Shown here: in pieces, positions 34,045-43,054 of the stretch | Layout: the number at the start of each line of letters is the position of its first letter | Numbering within the stretch: position 1 is the first letter of the stretch | The notes under the pieces: model-generated | Seen by the model: only the letters and a program-made list of their open reading frames with translations | The model's database searches: none | Told to the model about the DNA's origin: nothing | Translations under genes and position numbers: made by a program | From: VAZQ01 sp963712565 | Lineage (GTDB): Bacteria; Pseudomonadota; Alphaproteobacteria; Rhizobiales; Xanthobacteraceae | Direction: 5' to 3' | Assembly: GCA_963712565.1 (NCBI GenBank) | Contig: CAVQIP010000055.1 | Coordinates: forward strand, 124,001 to 188,000 | DNA length: 64,000 nucleotides

Positions 34045-34956
34045 TCAAGCCTCCAGGTGCTGGCGTGGATTGTGCTCCTTGCCCGCTTGCCAGCGCTGCG
34101 CGAATTCCTCGATTGCCGGATCAGGTCGCTCCGGCAGGACGATCTTCAGGGTCACGTATTCGTCGCCGTGGCTCTTGTCGCTGCGCGGCGCGCCCTTGCC
34201 CTTAAGGCGCAGCACCGTGCCGGTATTCGCGCCCTTGGGCACGGTCATGCGCACCGGCCCGGTCGGGGTCGGCACGTCGAGCTTTGCTCCCAGCACCGCC
34301 TCCGGCAGGCTGATCGGCAATTCCAGATGGATGTCGTCGCCCTCGCGCTTGAAGAACTTGTGCGGCTCGACCTCGATTTCGACCAACGCGTCGCCCGGCG
34401 GCCCGCCGCCGATTCCGGGGCCGCCCTTGCCGCGCAGCCGCAGCACCTGCTGATCCTTGGTGCCCGCCGGAATGACCACGTCGAGGGTGCCGCCGTCGGG
34501 CAGCGTGATGCGTTTGGTGGTGCCGTTCAGGGCGTCCAGGAACGCGACCGGTAGCCGGTAGAGCGCGTCCTGCCCGCGCATGCGAAACTGCGCCCCGCCG
34601 CGCCGGCCGAACATCTCCTTGAGGATGTCCTCCGAATCCATGAAATCGGCATAGCCGCTGGCGTCGCTGTAGGGGTGCGACTGCGCGCCGGCGCCGTGGA
34701 AGTCGCGGTAGTAGCGCTCGCGCGGCCGTTCATTGCCGGCGGCATCGATCTCGCCTTTGTCGAAGCGCGCGCGCTTCTCCGGATCGCCTACGAGGTCGTA
34801 GGCCACCGAGACCTGCTTGAATTTCTCCTCCGCTTGCCGATCGCCGGGATTGAGGTCCGGGTGCAGCTTTTTCGCCAGTTGACGATAGGCCTTGCGGATC
34901 TCGTCCTGCGTCGCCTCCGGCTTCACGCCCAGGACAGCGTAGGGATCCTCGCTCAC
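34045..34956 (-). CDS. cbpA: DnaJ-class co-chaperone CbpA
   Basis: A 303-residue class II J-domain protein. The J-domain (1-70) carries HPD at residues 32-34. A Gly/Arg-rich linker (about 75-135, QSHPYSDASGYADF) is followed by the two C-terminal beta domains, with LRLRGKGGPG and LRLKGKGAP. There is no zinc-finger region, so it is CbpA rather than DnaJ. It stimulates DnaK and, in E. coli, binds curved DNA. It is cotranscribed with cbpM directly downstream. Confidence 0.92.
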   Translation of the reverse strand: MSEDPYAVLGVKPEATQDEIRKAYRQLAKKLHPDLNPGDRQAEEKFKQVSVAYDLVGDPEKRARFDKGEIDAAGNERPRERYYRDFHGAGAQSHPYSDASGYADFMDSEDILKEMFGRRGGAQFRMRGQDALYRLPVAFLDALNGTTKRITLPDGGTLDVVIPAGTKDQQVLRLRGKGGPGIGGGPPGDALVEIEVEPHKFFKREGDDIHLELPISLPEAVLGAKLDVPTPTGPVRMTVPKGANTGTVLRLKGKGAPRSDKSHGDEYVTLKIVLPERPDPAIEEFAQRWQAGKEHNPRQHLEA

Positions 34957-35079
34957 GTGGCGCTCCTGTTGGCTCTCTCGCAGCCGGTAAGGAACGCGAG
35001 GTGGTGGCGGAAATCAAGCAGAGCCGGTCGCGGCGGGCCGCGCATGCGTCCAGGTGGCGACGAATTCGCCCGGTCGATT

Positions 35080-35124
35080 TCGATGTTCCGGCGCGCGACG
35101 GCGGGCGACATCGGAATTGCTTTC
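35080..35124 (+). repeat. 45-bp dispersed repeat, copy 1
   Basis: It matches 36655-36699 at 42 of 45 bases in the same orientation. Weaker similarity extends upstream to about 35049 (TCCAGGTGG and AATTCGCC blocks shared with 36606 onward). An ATG inside it opens a short frame coding MFRRATAGDIGIAF, the same peptide as copy 2. It lies about 107 bp before the binding-protein gene. Confidence 0.8.
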
Positions 35125-35231
35125 GCGTGTTTTCGTGTGAAGGGCCGAGCGCAAGGGTGGAAGAATACGCATCTACGATGATAATGTTGTGCTGACACGG
35201 CTAGGGCTTTCGAACCAAAGGCGGGCGCGGG

Positions 35232-36434
35232 ATGTTTCGGCTTTTGTTCGGCTGCTTGCTCCTCAGCGGCGCAATGGCGATGTCAGCGGCCGCGGCCGAC
35301 CAGAACGCGCCGGGGGTGACCGATCGCGAGATCAAGATCGGCCAGACAATGCCTCATACCGGTCCGGGCGCCTGGCTCTCGGCTCCCGGTCTGGCCGAGA
35401 AAGCCTACATGCAAATGATCAATGATCAGGGCGGCATCAATGGTCGCAAGATCAACCTGATCAGCGCCGACGACGGCTACCTGCCATGGCGAACCGGGAA
35501 CGAGACGCGCAGACTGATCGAAGTGGAGCAGGTCGCCTTTACTTTTGGTTCGATTGGGACGCCCACTCAGCTCTCGGTCGCAAAATACCTCAACGAGCGA
35601 AAAATTCCGCAGCTGTTCATCGAGAGCGGCGCTTACCGCTGGGGCAATTACAGGGAGACGCCCTACACGATCGGCGGCGTGCGCCCGAGCTACCGACTGG
35701 GAGCGCGCCTTTATGCCCGACATATTCTCCGAGAAAATCCAAATGCAAAAATCTGTATCCTCTACGAGGACAATGACTTCGGTCGCGACTATACGGCCGG
35801 CGTGCGCGACGTGCTGGGCGCCAAATATGCCGCGACGGTGAAGGAAGCGACCTACACGTTCACGGATACCTCGATCGACCGGCAGATCGTCGAGCTCAAG
35901 GCCACCGGCTGCCATGCGCTGATCGCCGCCACCCTCCCGCCGCTAGGCGTGCAGGCGATCAGCAAGGTCCGCGCCCTCGGCTGGAAGCCGATGTTTTTCA
36001 TAAGCACTGTCTCAGCCTCGGTGCCCATTGTCCTCTGGCCGGCCGGGCTCGACGGCAGCATCGGTTTGTTGTCCTCGGCCTTTGCCAAGGACCCGCTTGA
36101 TCCTACTTTCGAGAATGACGCGGCGATGAAAGATTGGCGCGCCTGGATGAGCAAGTATCTGCCGGGTGAGGATGTGCGCCGGCCGGCCTTCGTCAACGGC
36201 TACAACTCTGCGGCCACCATGGTGCAGGTGCTCAAACAGGCCGGCAGCGATCTGTCGCGCGAGAATATCATGCGCCAGGCGACGAACCTGCGCGACCTCG
36301 AGCTTCCAATGCTGCTGCCGGGGGTCAAGGTCAACACCAGTCCGACCGACTATTATCCGGTGCAGCAGTTGCAGCTGATGCGGTTTGACGGCCAGCGCTG
36401 GGTGCGCTTCGGGGATTTGGTCTACGACGAGTGA
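35232..36434 (+). CDS. ABC transporter substrate-binding protein, branched-chain amino acid type (orphan)
   Basis: A 400-residue periplasmic binding protein of the Peripla_BP_6/LivK type. A signal peptide ends near SAAAA (residue 21), then GVTDREIKIGQTMPHTGPGA and the two-lobe fold follow (NDQGGINGRKINLISADDGY, EDNDFGRDYTAGVRDVLG). Such proteins deliver branched-chain amino acids, amides or aromatic acids to Liv-type ABC transporters. No permease or ATPase gene is adjacent, so it is an orphan that may serve a transporter elsewhere. It lies between two direct copies of a 45-bp repeat, which suggests insertion or duplication. Confidence 0.88.
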   Translation: MFRLLFGCLLLSGAMAMSAAAADQNAPGVTDREIKIGQTMPHTGPGAWLSAPGLAEKAYMQMINDQGGINGRKINLISADDGYLPWRTGNETRRLIEVEQVAFTFGSIGTPTQLSVAKYLNERKIPQLFIESGAYRWGNYRETPYTIGGVRPSYRLGARLYARHILRENPNAKICILYEDNDFGRDYTAGVRDVLGAKYAATVKEATYTFTDTSIDRQIVELKATGCHALIAATLPPLGVQAISKVRALGWKPMFFISTVSASVPIVLWPAGLDGSIGLLSSAFAKDPLDPTFENDAAMKDWRAWMSKYLPGEDVRRPAFVNGYNSAATMVQVLKQAGSDLSRENIMRQATNLRDLELPMLLPGVKVNTSPTDYYPVQQLQLMRFDGQRWVRFGDLVYDE

Positions 36435-36654
36435 GACGCACCGTCCATTCGCCGAAACGCGGTTCGCGTTACGCTACCAAGCGATCGTGACGCCGCCTTT
36501 GCCAGTATGCCATAGGCTGCGGATTCGCCGCCGAAGCTCGCGAACAGCGAGACGTTCGGCCCGATGGCGAGTTTGGCGCCTGTGTCGATGTGCACCGCGC
36601 AGGTATCCAGGTGGTAACGAGCCCCGTTGCGACATAGAATTCGCCGCCCGGAAC

Positions 36655-36699
36655 TCGATGTTCCGGCGCGCGACGGCGGGTGACATCGGGATCGCTTTC
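36655..36699 (+). repeat. 45-bp dispersed repeat, copy 2, abutting ald
   Basis: 42 of 45 bases match copy 1 at 35080-35124. Its last base is directly before the ald start ATG at 36700. The internal ATG at 36658 is in frame with ald and would add 14 residues (MFRRATAGDIGIAF) not found in usual alanine dehydrogenases. Confidence 0.8.
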
Positions 36700-37818
36700 A
36701 TGCTCGTGGGCGTGCCGAAGGAAATCAAGGACAGCGAATACCGCGTGGGGCTTATTCCTTCGACGGTGCGCGAGCTGATCCGGAACGGCCATCACGTCGT
36801 CGTCGAGAGCAACGCCGGACAGGGCGCGGGCCTCGCCGATGCCGACTACCGCGCGGTCGGCGCCGAGATCGTCGGCGACGCCAGTGAGCTCTACGCGCGG
36901 GGCGAACTGATCGTGAAGATCAAGGAGCCGCTCGCGCCGGAGCGCAAAAGGCTCAGATCCGGGCAAGTTCTGTTCGCCTATCTGCATCTGGCGGCGGATC
37001 CACAACTGACCGCCGATCTCATGGCCAGCGGCGTCATCGCCATCGCCTACGAGACAGTGACCAGCCCGCAGGGCACACTGCCGCTGCTGATGCCGATGTC
37101 GGAAGTGGCGGGACGCATGGCGCCGCATGTCGGCGCCCGCTGCCTGGAGAAGGAAAACGGCGGCCGCGGGGTGCTGCTCGGCGGCGTTCCCGGCGTCCCG
37201 CCGGCGGACGTCGTGATCCTCGGCGGCGGCGTCGCCGGCAGTCACGCCGCCCTGATCAGCGCCGGCATGGGTGCGACGGTAACAGTCATCGATCGTAACC
37301 CGGAAGCGCTGCGCCGCCTCTCCAACCAGCTCGGCGCGCGGGTGCGTACGGTGTTTTCCACCAGCGATGCCATCGAGACGCTGTGCCGGCGGGCCGATCT
37401 GGTGATTGCATCGGTGCTGATCCCAGGCGCCGCAACCCCGAAACTGATCACCGCCGGCACCGTCAAAGCCATGAAGGGGGGCTCCGTCATCGTCGACATC
37501 GCGATCGATCAAGGCGGCTGTGCCGAGACGTCGCGGCCCACGACGCATTCGGCGCCGACCTACATCATCGACGATGTCGTGCACTACTGCGTCACGAACA
37601 TGCCGGGCGCGGTCGCGCGCACCTCGACCTTCGCGCTCAACAACGTGACGCTGCCGTTCGTCCTCGCGCTCGCCGACAAGGGCTACCGGCGGGCGCTCGG
37701 CGAAGACCCGCATCTGCGCAACGGGCTCAATGTCTACGAAGGGAAGATCACCCACCGCGCGGTCGCGGGAGCGCTGAAGCTCAAATTCACGCCGCCGGAG
37801 GCAGCCTTGCGGCTTTGA
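36700..37818 (+). CDS. ald: Alanine dehydrogenase
   Basis: A 372-residue enzyme interconverting L-alanine and pyruvate with NAD. Length and residues match the family: N-terminus MLVGVPKEIKDSEYRVGL with R15, catalytic K75 and H96, and the Rossmann motif GGGVAGSHAALISAGMGA near residues 175-192. The ATG at 36700 agrees with the normal family start, although the frame continues upstream through a repeat (an alternative ATG at 36658). No Lrp-type regulator is next to it. Confidence 0.94.
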   Translation: MLVGVPKEIKDSEYRVGLIPSTVRELIRNGHHVVVESNAGQGAGLADADYRAVGAEIVGDASELYARGELIVKIKEPLAPERKRLRSGQVLFAYLHLAADPQLTADLMASGVIAIAYETVTSPQGTLPLLMPMSEVAGRMAPHVGARCLEKENGGRGVLLGGVPGVPPADVVILGGGVAGSHAALISAGMGATVTVIDRNPEALRRLSNQLGARVRTVFSTSDAIETLCRRADLVIASVLIPGAATPKLITAGTVKAMKGGSVIVDIAIDQGGCAETSRPTTHSAPTYIIDDVVHYCVTNMPGAVARTSTFALNNVTLPFVLALADKGYRRALGEDPHLRNGLNVYEGKITHRAVAGALKLKFTPPEAALRL

Positions 37819-38071
37819 TCAAGCGGGCGCCGCCGTTGGCGCGCGTCACCCGTAAGCCGCCGCCGTGCCGCAACGTCCGGCCACGAACGGCGCGCGGTAA
37901 GTCTCGCGAATGACAGGATGGTCACGAAGGTGAGCGTCGCCGCGGCCGATCGTGCCGGCGGCGATCCGTCGGAGCGCCTGCGTGGACTTCGTCGGCTTCC
38001 TGATAGGCCAATCCCGGCGGCGACTGTAGGGTTTGGCGGTGCGTGTCAAAGGCGCTGTGGTATCAAAGCTC

Positions 38072-38872
38072 ATGACCAGCCTGAAATGGCTCCTGATCTT
38101 TGCGCTTCTCGGCTATGCCGGGCTAGTCGCACTGCTCTATGTCGCGCAGCGCGCGATGCAGTATTTTCCGGAGAGCTTTCGTACCGCTCCTACCGCCGCG
38201 GGCCTGCCGGAGGCGGAAGAGGTCGTGCTCGACACCGCCGACGGCGAGCGGCTGATCGCATGGCATCTGTCGCCGCGCGGCGAAAAGCCAGTCGTGCTCT
38301 ATTTCCACGGCAACGGCGGCTCGCTGCGCTGGCGGGTCGATCGCTTCCGCGCGCTGACCGCCGACGGCACCGGGCTGGTGGCGGTCAGCTACCGCGGTTA
38401 CGGCGGCTCGACCGGCCGGCCAACCGAGGCGGGCCTGGTCAACGATGCGGCGGCGGCCTATGCATTCGCCGCCGCGCGCTACCCGGCGCAGCGTATCGTG
38501 CTCTGGGGCGAGTCGCTCGGCTCGGGCGTCGCGGTCGCGCTCGCGGCAGTGAAGCCGGTCGGACACATCGTGCTCGAGTCCCCGTTCACGTCGGCCGCCG
38601 ACGTCGGAGCGCAAAGATATTGGTTCGTGCCGGTGCGGCTGTTGATGAAAGACCAGTTCCGCTCCGATTTGCGCATAGGCAAGGTCACGGCGCCGGTGCT
38701 GGTATTGCACGGCGACCGCGACAATGTCGTGCCGCTGGCGCTCGGCGAGCGGCTCTACGGTCTGATCACCGCGCCCAAACGCCTGGTCCGGTTCCCCGCC
38801 GGGCACAACGATCTCGGCGCCCATGGAGCGGTCGAGGCGGCGAAGCAGTTTCTGGCGGAGACGCCGCCCTGA
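38072..38872 (+). CDS. Alpha/beta hydrolase, membrane-anchored
   Basis: A 266-residue alpha/beta-hydrolase of the BEM46/Abhd13-like group. An N-terminal membrane helix (about 5-27) is followed by the oxyanion region VVLYFHGNGGSLRWR, the nucleophile elbow GESLGSG with serine near residue 147, the acid in LHGDRDNVVP and the histidine in PAGHNDLG. It is probably anchored in the inner membrane with the active site outside. The ATG at 38072 is preferred over a TTG at 38033. The substrate is unknown. Confidence 0.85.
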   Translation: MTSLKWLLIFALLGYAGLVALLYVAQRAMQYFPESFRTAPTAAGLPEAEEVVLDTADGERLIAWHLSPRGEKPVVLYFHGNGGSLRWRVDRFRALTADGTGLVAVSYRGYGGSTGRPTEAGLVNDAAAAYAFAAARYPAQRIVLWGESLGSGVAVALAAVKPVGHIVLESPFTSAADVGAQRYWFVPVRLLMKDQFRSDLRIGKVTAPVLVLHGDRDNVVPLALGERLYGLITAPKRLVRFPAGHNDLGAHGAVEAAKQFLAETPP

Positions 38873-38884
38873 GGGACTTCGCCC

Positions 38885-39352
38885 TCAGGCATGGATGCTG
38901 AAGCGCCCGTGCCGGGCGCCCGACATCAGCCGGGTGAACTGCGCCTGGCTGAGATGGACCAGCGTCGTGTGATCCCCGCCCTCGAGGTAGATTTCAGGCG
39001 GCTGCTGGATGCTGTCATCGACGATAACGTCCAGGTCGTAGCACTCGCCGATGGGAGGAATCGCGCCCGGCGCGCAGTCCGGGAACAGCCGCTCGATCTC
39101 CCCCTCATCGGCCAAGTCGACGTCAGCGCCGATTTCAAGCTGCAGATCCGGCAGGCGGAGATGGCGCGAAGCCGGCAGGACGGCAAGCATATAGCCGCCG
39201 TTGTGGCGCAGCACGATGCCTTTCGCGAGACAGTCGCCCGAGACGTGGCAGGCCTGGGCGGTACGTGTCGACGACGTCGTGGCTTCATGCGTGATCAGCT
39301 CATAGGTGACATTGCGGTCCAGATGTCGCTGGAGCGTCGGTGCAATGGTCAT
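38885..39352 (-). CDS. YbaK/EbsC-type aminoacyl-tRNA deacylase
   Basis: A 155-residue protein of the YbaK/ProX family, which hydrolyses mischarged aminoacyl-tRNAs in trans. The domain starts at about residue 15 and includes VSGDCLAKGIVLRHNGGYMLAVLPASRHL (the catalytic lysine region) and PDCAPGAIPPIGECYDLDVIVD, which matches the GxxPP loop. The ATG at 39350-39352 excludes 11 upstream codons. It converges on the alpha/beta hydrolase with a 12-bp gap. Specificity (Cys, Ala or other) cannot be told. Confidence 0.85.
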   Translation of the reverse strand: MTIAPTLQRHLDRNVTYELITHEATTSSTRTAQACHVSGDCLAKGIVLRHNGGYMLAVLPASRHLRLPDLQLEIGADVDLADEGEIERLFPDCAPGAIPPIGECYDLDVIVDDSIQQPPEIYLEGGDHTTLVHLSQAQFTRLMSGARHGRFSIHA

Positions 39353-39544
39353 GATACGGCCTCCATGCGATGAGCGAGCTCGCACCCATGAGGGCCCTGT
39401 GCAGGCCGTCGTCTCACGATGCGCGGCCGCGTGATGTGGCGAGTAAATTACGCCCGATTTGAACCGGCCTCAATCCGCCAAAAGAGGATCGGCCGCAGGG
39501 CAGCCGCGAACCGGCCAAAACGTGAGGTCCGCCGGCATCCGCCG

Positions 39545-39780
39545 CAAGCTCCGACGCTCGCGGAGGCGCGCGCCTTCATCGGCGATTACGAAGCGGAGCG
39601 CGGCGCCTCCTTTTCGGCCGCGGAGCGGCAGCTGTGCGGTGCTTGCTTCGCCTATTCATGCGCCTACACGGCCCGTTGCGGCCATGCGCTGGGCGGAGAT
39701 GAGCGCGGCGAGCCGGGGACGTTCCAGCATCTCGCGTGGGCGGAGCGGGAGAATCCGCTCCTGGTGTTAGATGCGGTCGA
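39545..39780 (+). pseudogene. C-terminal relic of an aminoglycoside phosphotransferase-like (APH) protein
   Basis: About 75 codons read as the C-terminal helices of APH-family kinases: LAEARAFIGDYEAERGASFSAAERQ, then CAYTARCGHAL and a final FQHLAWAERENP. No catalytic part (HGDxxxxN, DxD) is found upstream in any frame; the 190 bp between YbaK and this fragment look non-coding. It is most likely the remnant of a decayed gene. Confidence 0.45.
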
Positions 39781-39788
39781 AACGTCGG

Positions 39789-40233
39789 CTACCGTTTCAC
39801 CCGATCCATCATGTGGCAGGTGGCGACAATCGAATGCGTCGGGCTGATGCCGTTGTGGGTGTAGCACTTCTCGATGCGGTCGGGGGAAACCAGGGTGATG
39901 CGGAAATAGCCGTCCATGTCGGCGCCGACGATCGTCTTGTTGTCGCTCGCGATCGCCCAGGCGAACGGTTCCTTGGTGTCGGCGACGGCGGACGAGGAAC
40001 GGCCCCAGGCGAGCCGTCCGTCCTGGCCCTCGACGACGTAAGTCGCCTCGATGTCGCGCACGCGCGGCGGATCGGTGGGAGCTTGCGTACCGGGATGATG
40101 GGGATGGCTGCCGAAGACGATCGACTTGCCCTTTCCCGTCCAGGTGCCCTTGAGATCGGGGATCGCGTCCTGGGCGCGCGCCGCCGTTGTTGCGGCGCCG
40201 AGCAGCGCCAAGGCGAAGATGACAGAATCTCAT
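39789..40233 (-). CDS. Secreted hypothetical protein, +1 frameshift within the signal peptide
   Basis: The mature part (about 120 residues, IPDLKGTWTGKGKSIV onward) is intact and probably a small periplasmic beta-rich protein of unknown function. The best start, an ATG at 40231-40233 directly after GGGAGGAAACG, is out of frame with it. Removing one T from the pair at 40226-40227 (AA on the plus strand) joins them and yields a normal signal peptide, MRSVIFALALLGAATTAARA. Without repair, only a TTG at 40211 is available, giving a truncated signal lacking its basic start. Repaired length is 147 residues. Confidence 0.7.
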
Positions 40234-40369
40234 CGTTTCCTCCCATATGATGCGGCCGGCGAGTCTGCCTTCGAATCCTGACAGCGGCAACGGCCAGGGC
40301 GAATGCATCACCCCGGCCGGGCGCAGATCAAGCGCGAACTCGGAGCCCGCGGGCTCGGGCTTATCCATT

Positions 40370-41602
40370 TCAGGCCGCGCGCCGTTTAGCCCCGCGTTTC
40401 GCGCTCGCGCGCGGGGCCGCCCGCCGCTTGACGGGTCGCCGCCACAGCTCCTTGCTGGCGAGGCGCGCCCCGTCCACCAGCGCCTGCAGCTTCGCCCACA
40501 TGATCTGCGGATGCACGCGCGCGAAATACGTCACCTGCGCGAAACCGCAATCCGTGCTCGCGATCACGTTCTCACGCCCGACCAGGCGGGCCAAACGAAC
40601 GATGCGCTCGGCCACCAGCTCCGGATGCTCGACGATGTTGGTGGCGTGGCTGATCACGCCGGGAATCATCAGCGTGTCCTTGGGCAGCTTGAGCTCTTGC
40701 CACAGCCGCCACTCGTGCTCGTGGCGCGGATTGGCGAGCTCGATGGAATACGCGCCGGCACGCACCTTCAAGACGAGGTCCGCGATGTCCTTGAACGGAA
40801 CATCGGAAGAGTGCGGTCCCGGCCAGCTCCCCCAGCAGACGTGGTAGCGGATCCTGTCGCGCGGGAGCCCCTTGATGGCGTGGTTGGTGATCTCGACCTG
40901 TTTGGCGAGCCAGGCGCGATAATCCTTCAGGCTCTTGGGCGGCACCATGCGGTCGTAGCTCACTGCGGCGCGCGCATCGTCGAGCTGCACCAGCAGGCCG
41001 GCGTCGATGATCATCTTGTATTCCGTGTGCATCGCCTCGCCGACCGCCTGCTGCAGGTCGTCGTCGCTGGCGTAGTACTCGTTCTTGCGATCGGGAATGA
41101 CGCTTGTCGGCGCGGCTACGGGCAGGAATCCTTCCGCCACGTCGACGCCGCGCAACGCGCGCTTGAAATTGTCGATGTCCTGCTGCAGCTCGGACTGGCC
41201 GGTATAGGTGATCGGCGCTACCGCGACCGAGTCCATCACGGTTTCGACTTTGTCGCGGGAATCCAGATCGGCGTAGAACTCCGCAAACCGCGTGCGGTCG
41301 ACGCCGCGGGTAAAGGGATTGGCGCCGACCCTGAACGGCCGGCGCTCGAAGCCGCCGAGGCGAAACAGCGCGTATTGCGCCCAGCTGATCGCCTTTCCGA
41401 ACTCGCCATCGCTGATGACGTCGATGCCGATGTCGGCCTGCTGGCGCACCACCTCGGCGACGGAGGCGCTCAGGCACTTCGCATAGGCAGCGCGGTCGAA
41501 GGGTTTGCCGGCCTCCTTGGCGCTGAGGAACTCACGCAATGCCGCGGGCCGGATGAGGCTGCCGACGTGGGTGGTGAGGATTCGATCCGTGCTGCGTTTC
41601 AT
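40370..41602 (-). CDS. Cobalamin-independent methionine synthase (MetE C-terminal)-like protein
   Basis: A 410-residue protein of the UROD/MetE-like zinc-dependent methyltransferase superfamily, equivalent to the C-terminal half of MetE. N-terminal TTHVGSLIRP, a GIDVISDGEF motif, YHVCWGSWPGPH with the metal-binding H and C, ELANPRHEHEW and STDCGFAQVTYF are typical. Stand-alone members transfer thiol-linked alkyl groups, for example to homocysteine or from epoxyalkane-type conjugates, so the substrate is open. The start at 41602 has GGGGAGGAAC upstream. The C-terminal 20 residues are Arg/Lys/Ala-rich. Confidence 0.83.
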   Translation of the reverse strand: MKRSTDRILTTHVGSLIRPAALREFLSAKEAGKPFDRAAYAKCLSASVAEVVRQQADIGIDVISDGEFGKAISWAQYALFRLGGFERRPFRVGANPFTRGVDRTRFAEFYADLDSRDKVETVMDSVAVAPITYTGQSELQQDIDNFKRALRGVDVAEGFLPVAAPTSVIPDRKNEYYASDDDLQQAVGEAMHTEYKMIIDAGLLVQLDDARAAVSYDRMVPPKSLKDYRAWLAKQVEITNHAIKGLPRDRIRYHVCWGSWPGPHSSDVPFKDIADLVLKVRAGAYSIELANPRHEHEWRLWQELKLPKDTLMIPGVISHATNIVEHPELVAERIVRLARLVGRENVIASTDCGFAQVTYFARVHPQIMWAKLQALVDGARLASKELWRRPVKRRAAPRASAKRGAKRRAA

Positions 41603-41679
41603 CCTGTTCCTCCCCGGACCGCTCGCCAATCCTGGCGCTGGCTCAATGACGCCGAGAGCAGGGTACCGCCTGGGTGCCC

Positions 41680-41715
41680 GAAAACAACAGCGCGGGCCCC
41701 GGAGGGCCCGCGCTG
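41680..41715 (-). terminator. Rho-independent terminator downstream of rpsU
   Basis: A perfect 12-bp stem (41688-41699 with 41704-41715) and 4-nt loop, 44 bp past the rpsU stop. On the minus strand it is followed by TTGTTTTC. Confidence 0.75.
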
Positions 41716-41759
41716 CATTGATGTCATACGGCTCCGGGCGCCGGCCGGCGCCGAAGCGA

Positions 41760-42035
41760 TCAGAAAGTGGGACGGCGGGGACCGCGCGCGGGGCCGGCGC
41801 CGGGACCGGTGGTGGGCCGGGGCTTCATCGGCAAGAGGCCCTCGCGCTGCATGCGCTTGCGGGCGAGCTTGCGGGCCCGGCGGATCGCTTCCGCCTTCTC
41901 CCGGGCTTTCTTTTCGGAGGGTTTTTCGTAGTGACCGCGGAGCTTCATCTCGCGGAAAATGCCCTCGCGCTGCATCTTCTTCTTCAGCGCCTTGAGGGCC
42001 TGGTCGACATTGTTGTCACGGACGAGAACCTGCAC
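41760..42035 (-). CDS. rpsU: 30S ribosomal protein S21
   Basis: A 91-residue basic protein beginning MQVLVRDNNVDQALKALKKK and containing REMKLRGHYEKPSEKKAREKAEA, as S21 does; the C-terminal GPGAGPARGPRR tail is a lineage-specific extension. S21 sits near the anti-Shine-Dalgarno region of the 30S subunit and affects initiation. It has its own terminator. In many rhizobia rpsU follows purEK, as I recall; here a glycine-rich gene lies between purE and rpsU. Confidence 0.96.
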   Translation of the reverse strand: MQVLVRDNNVDQALKALKKKMQREGIFREMKLRGHYEKPSEKKAREKAEAIRRARKLARKRMQREGLLPMKPRPTTGPGAGPARGPRRPTF

Positions 42036-42080
42036 GCGTCGTTCCTTTTGCTGTGGTTCCTCAATGGTCCTGGATGTGCC

Positions 42081-42120
42081 GGAGCCCGCCGATCCGCCAA
42101 GGCGCGATCGCGCGGGCTCC
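42081..42120 (-). other. Hairpin in the rpsU leader
   Basis: GGAGCCCGC at 42081-42089 pairs with GCGGGCTCC at 42112-42120, with further pairing of CGATC/GATCG inside. It lies 46 bp before the rpsU start. There is no T-run on either side, so it is not a standard terminator. It could influence S21 translation. The rest of 42036-42331 shows no gene. Confidence 0.35.
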
Positions 42121-42331
42121 CCATTGGCCGCGCCTGTAGCAGAATCAGCTTGCAGAGTCCATCGCTTGTCAGGGATCGGCAGTCAGAAGTCGGTGATCAC
42201 CTCGCATGAGCCTTGTGCCAGGTGGCCGGCCAGCGCGCGAATGAATAGCGCTTCCCTCGATCTGAGCTGATCGCCTCCGCGGCGTCGGCCCGCCGGGCGA
42301 GCGTCCGGCGGGCACATTCACGCCGGGCGGA

Positions 42332-42841
42332 TTACTCGCAGACCCAGACGCGGCGATAAGCTCCGCGGATGAAGCGGAGCTCATAGCAGCTCTCGTCGTA
42401 ATAGGGCGTAGCATAGTCATAGTAGTAGGGCGCCGCGAAGCCGTAGGTCACAAAGGGGCCGCGGACGTGACGACGGCTGTGCTGCCAATTGCCGCCTTGC
42501 CAGTTGCGGCCGCCTTGCCACTGGCCACCGCCTCCGCCGCGCGCCGCAAAATTGCCGCCGGGCGCGCCGCCTCTTCCCAGGTCGATCGACCCGCCACCGC
42601 GGGGAGCCCTAGCTGCAGGGGCGCCGCCACCGCGCCCACCGCCGCCGATTGCGCCGCCACCCCCACCTCCGCCACCTCCGCCACCTCCGCCGCCCCCACC
42701 GCCACCGGCTGCGGCAGCACCGCCACCGCCACCGCCGCCTCCCGCAGGTCCGCCGTCTGCGGCACGCTGGGCACTCGCCGATGCCGGCAGAGCCGCGACC
42801 AAGGCAAGAGCCGTTCCGATCGCTAACAAAGTTCGCTTCAT
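42332..42841 (-). CDS. Glycine-rich secreted protein
   Basis: A 169-residue protein. A signal peptide (MKRTLLAIGTALALVAAL, ending SASA) is followed by a low-complexity Gly region (about 30-105) with one uninterrupted run of about 19 glycines, then WQGGRNWQGGNW repeats and a structured C-terminus with YYYDYATPYYDESCYELRFI, RRVW and two cysteines. Similar proteins occur in rhizobia with unknown function, perhaps at the cell surface. The ATG at 42839-42841 gives the signal peptide. The glycine run is encoded by G-rich codons, so its exact length may suffer from sequence error. Confidence 0.75.
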   Translation of the reverse strand: MKRTLLAIGTALALVAALPASASAQRAADGGPAGGGGGGGGAAAAGGGGGGGGGGGGGGGGGGAIGGGGRGGGAPAARAPRGGGSIDLGRGGAPGGNFAARGGGGGQWQGGRNWQGGNWQHSRRHVRGPFVTYGFAAPYYYDYATPYYDESCYELRFIRGAYRRVWVCE

Positions 42842-43054
42842 GAGCATGCTCCCATACGAATCATGGTTCCGGAGGGAGAACGTCCCGGAGGCGGCAATGT
42901 TTCGTCGTTTCGGCAATGAAACATTAAATGTGGGTCATGCGGCTGCGACAAAACGCACGCGAGCTCCCAACCGGCAGCGCACGGTCCGTTGCGGCTCGGC
43001 CGCGACTATCTCGCGAGCACGCCGCATGGCCGGACTGCACCCTCGGTGCCGCGG

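Noticed and set aside
41603..41680. SAM riboswitch before the MetE-like gene
   Set aside because: Only about 80 nt with a strong Shine-Dalgarno; no SAM-I or SAM-II core sequence recognisable.
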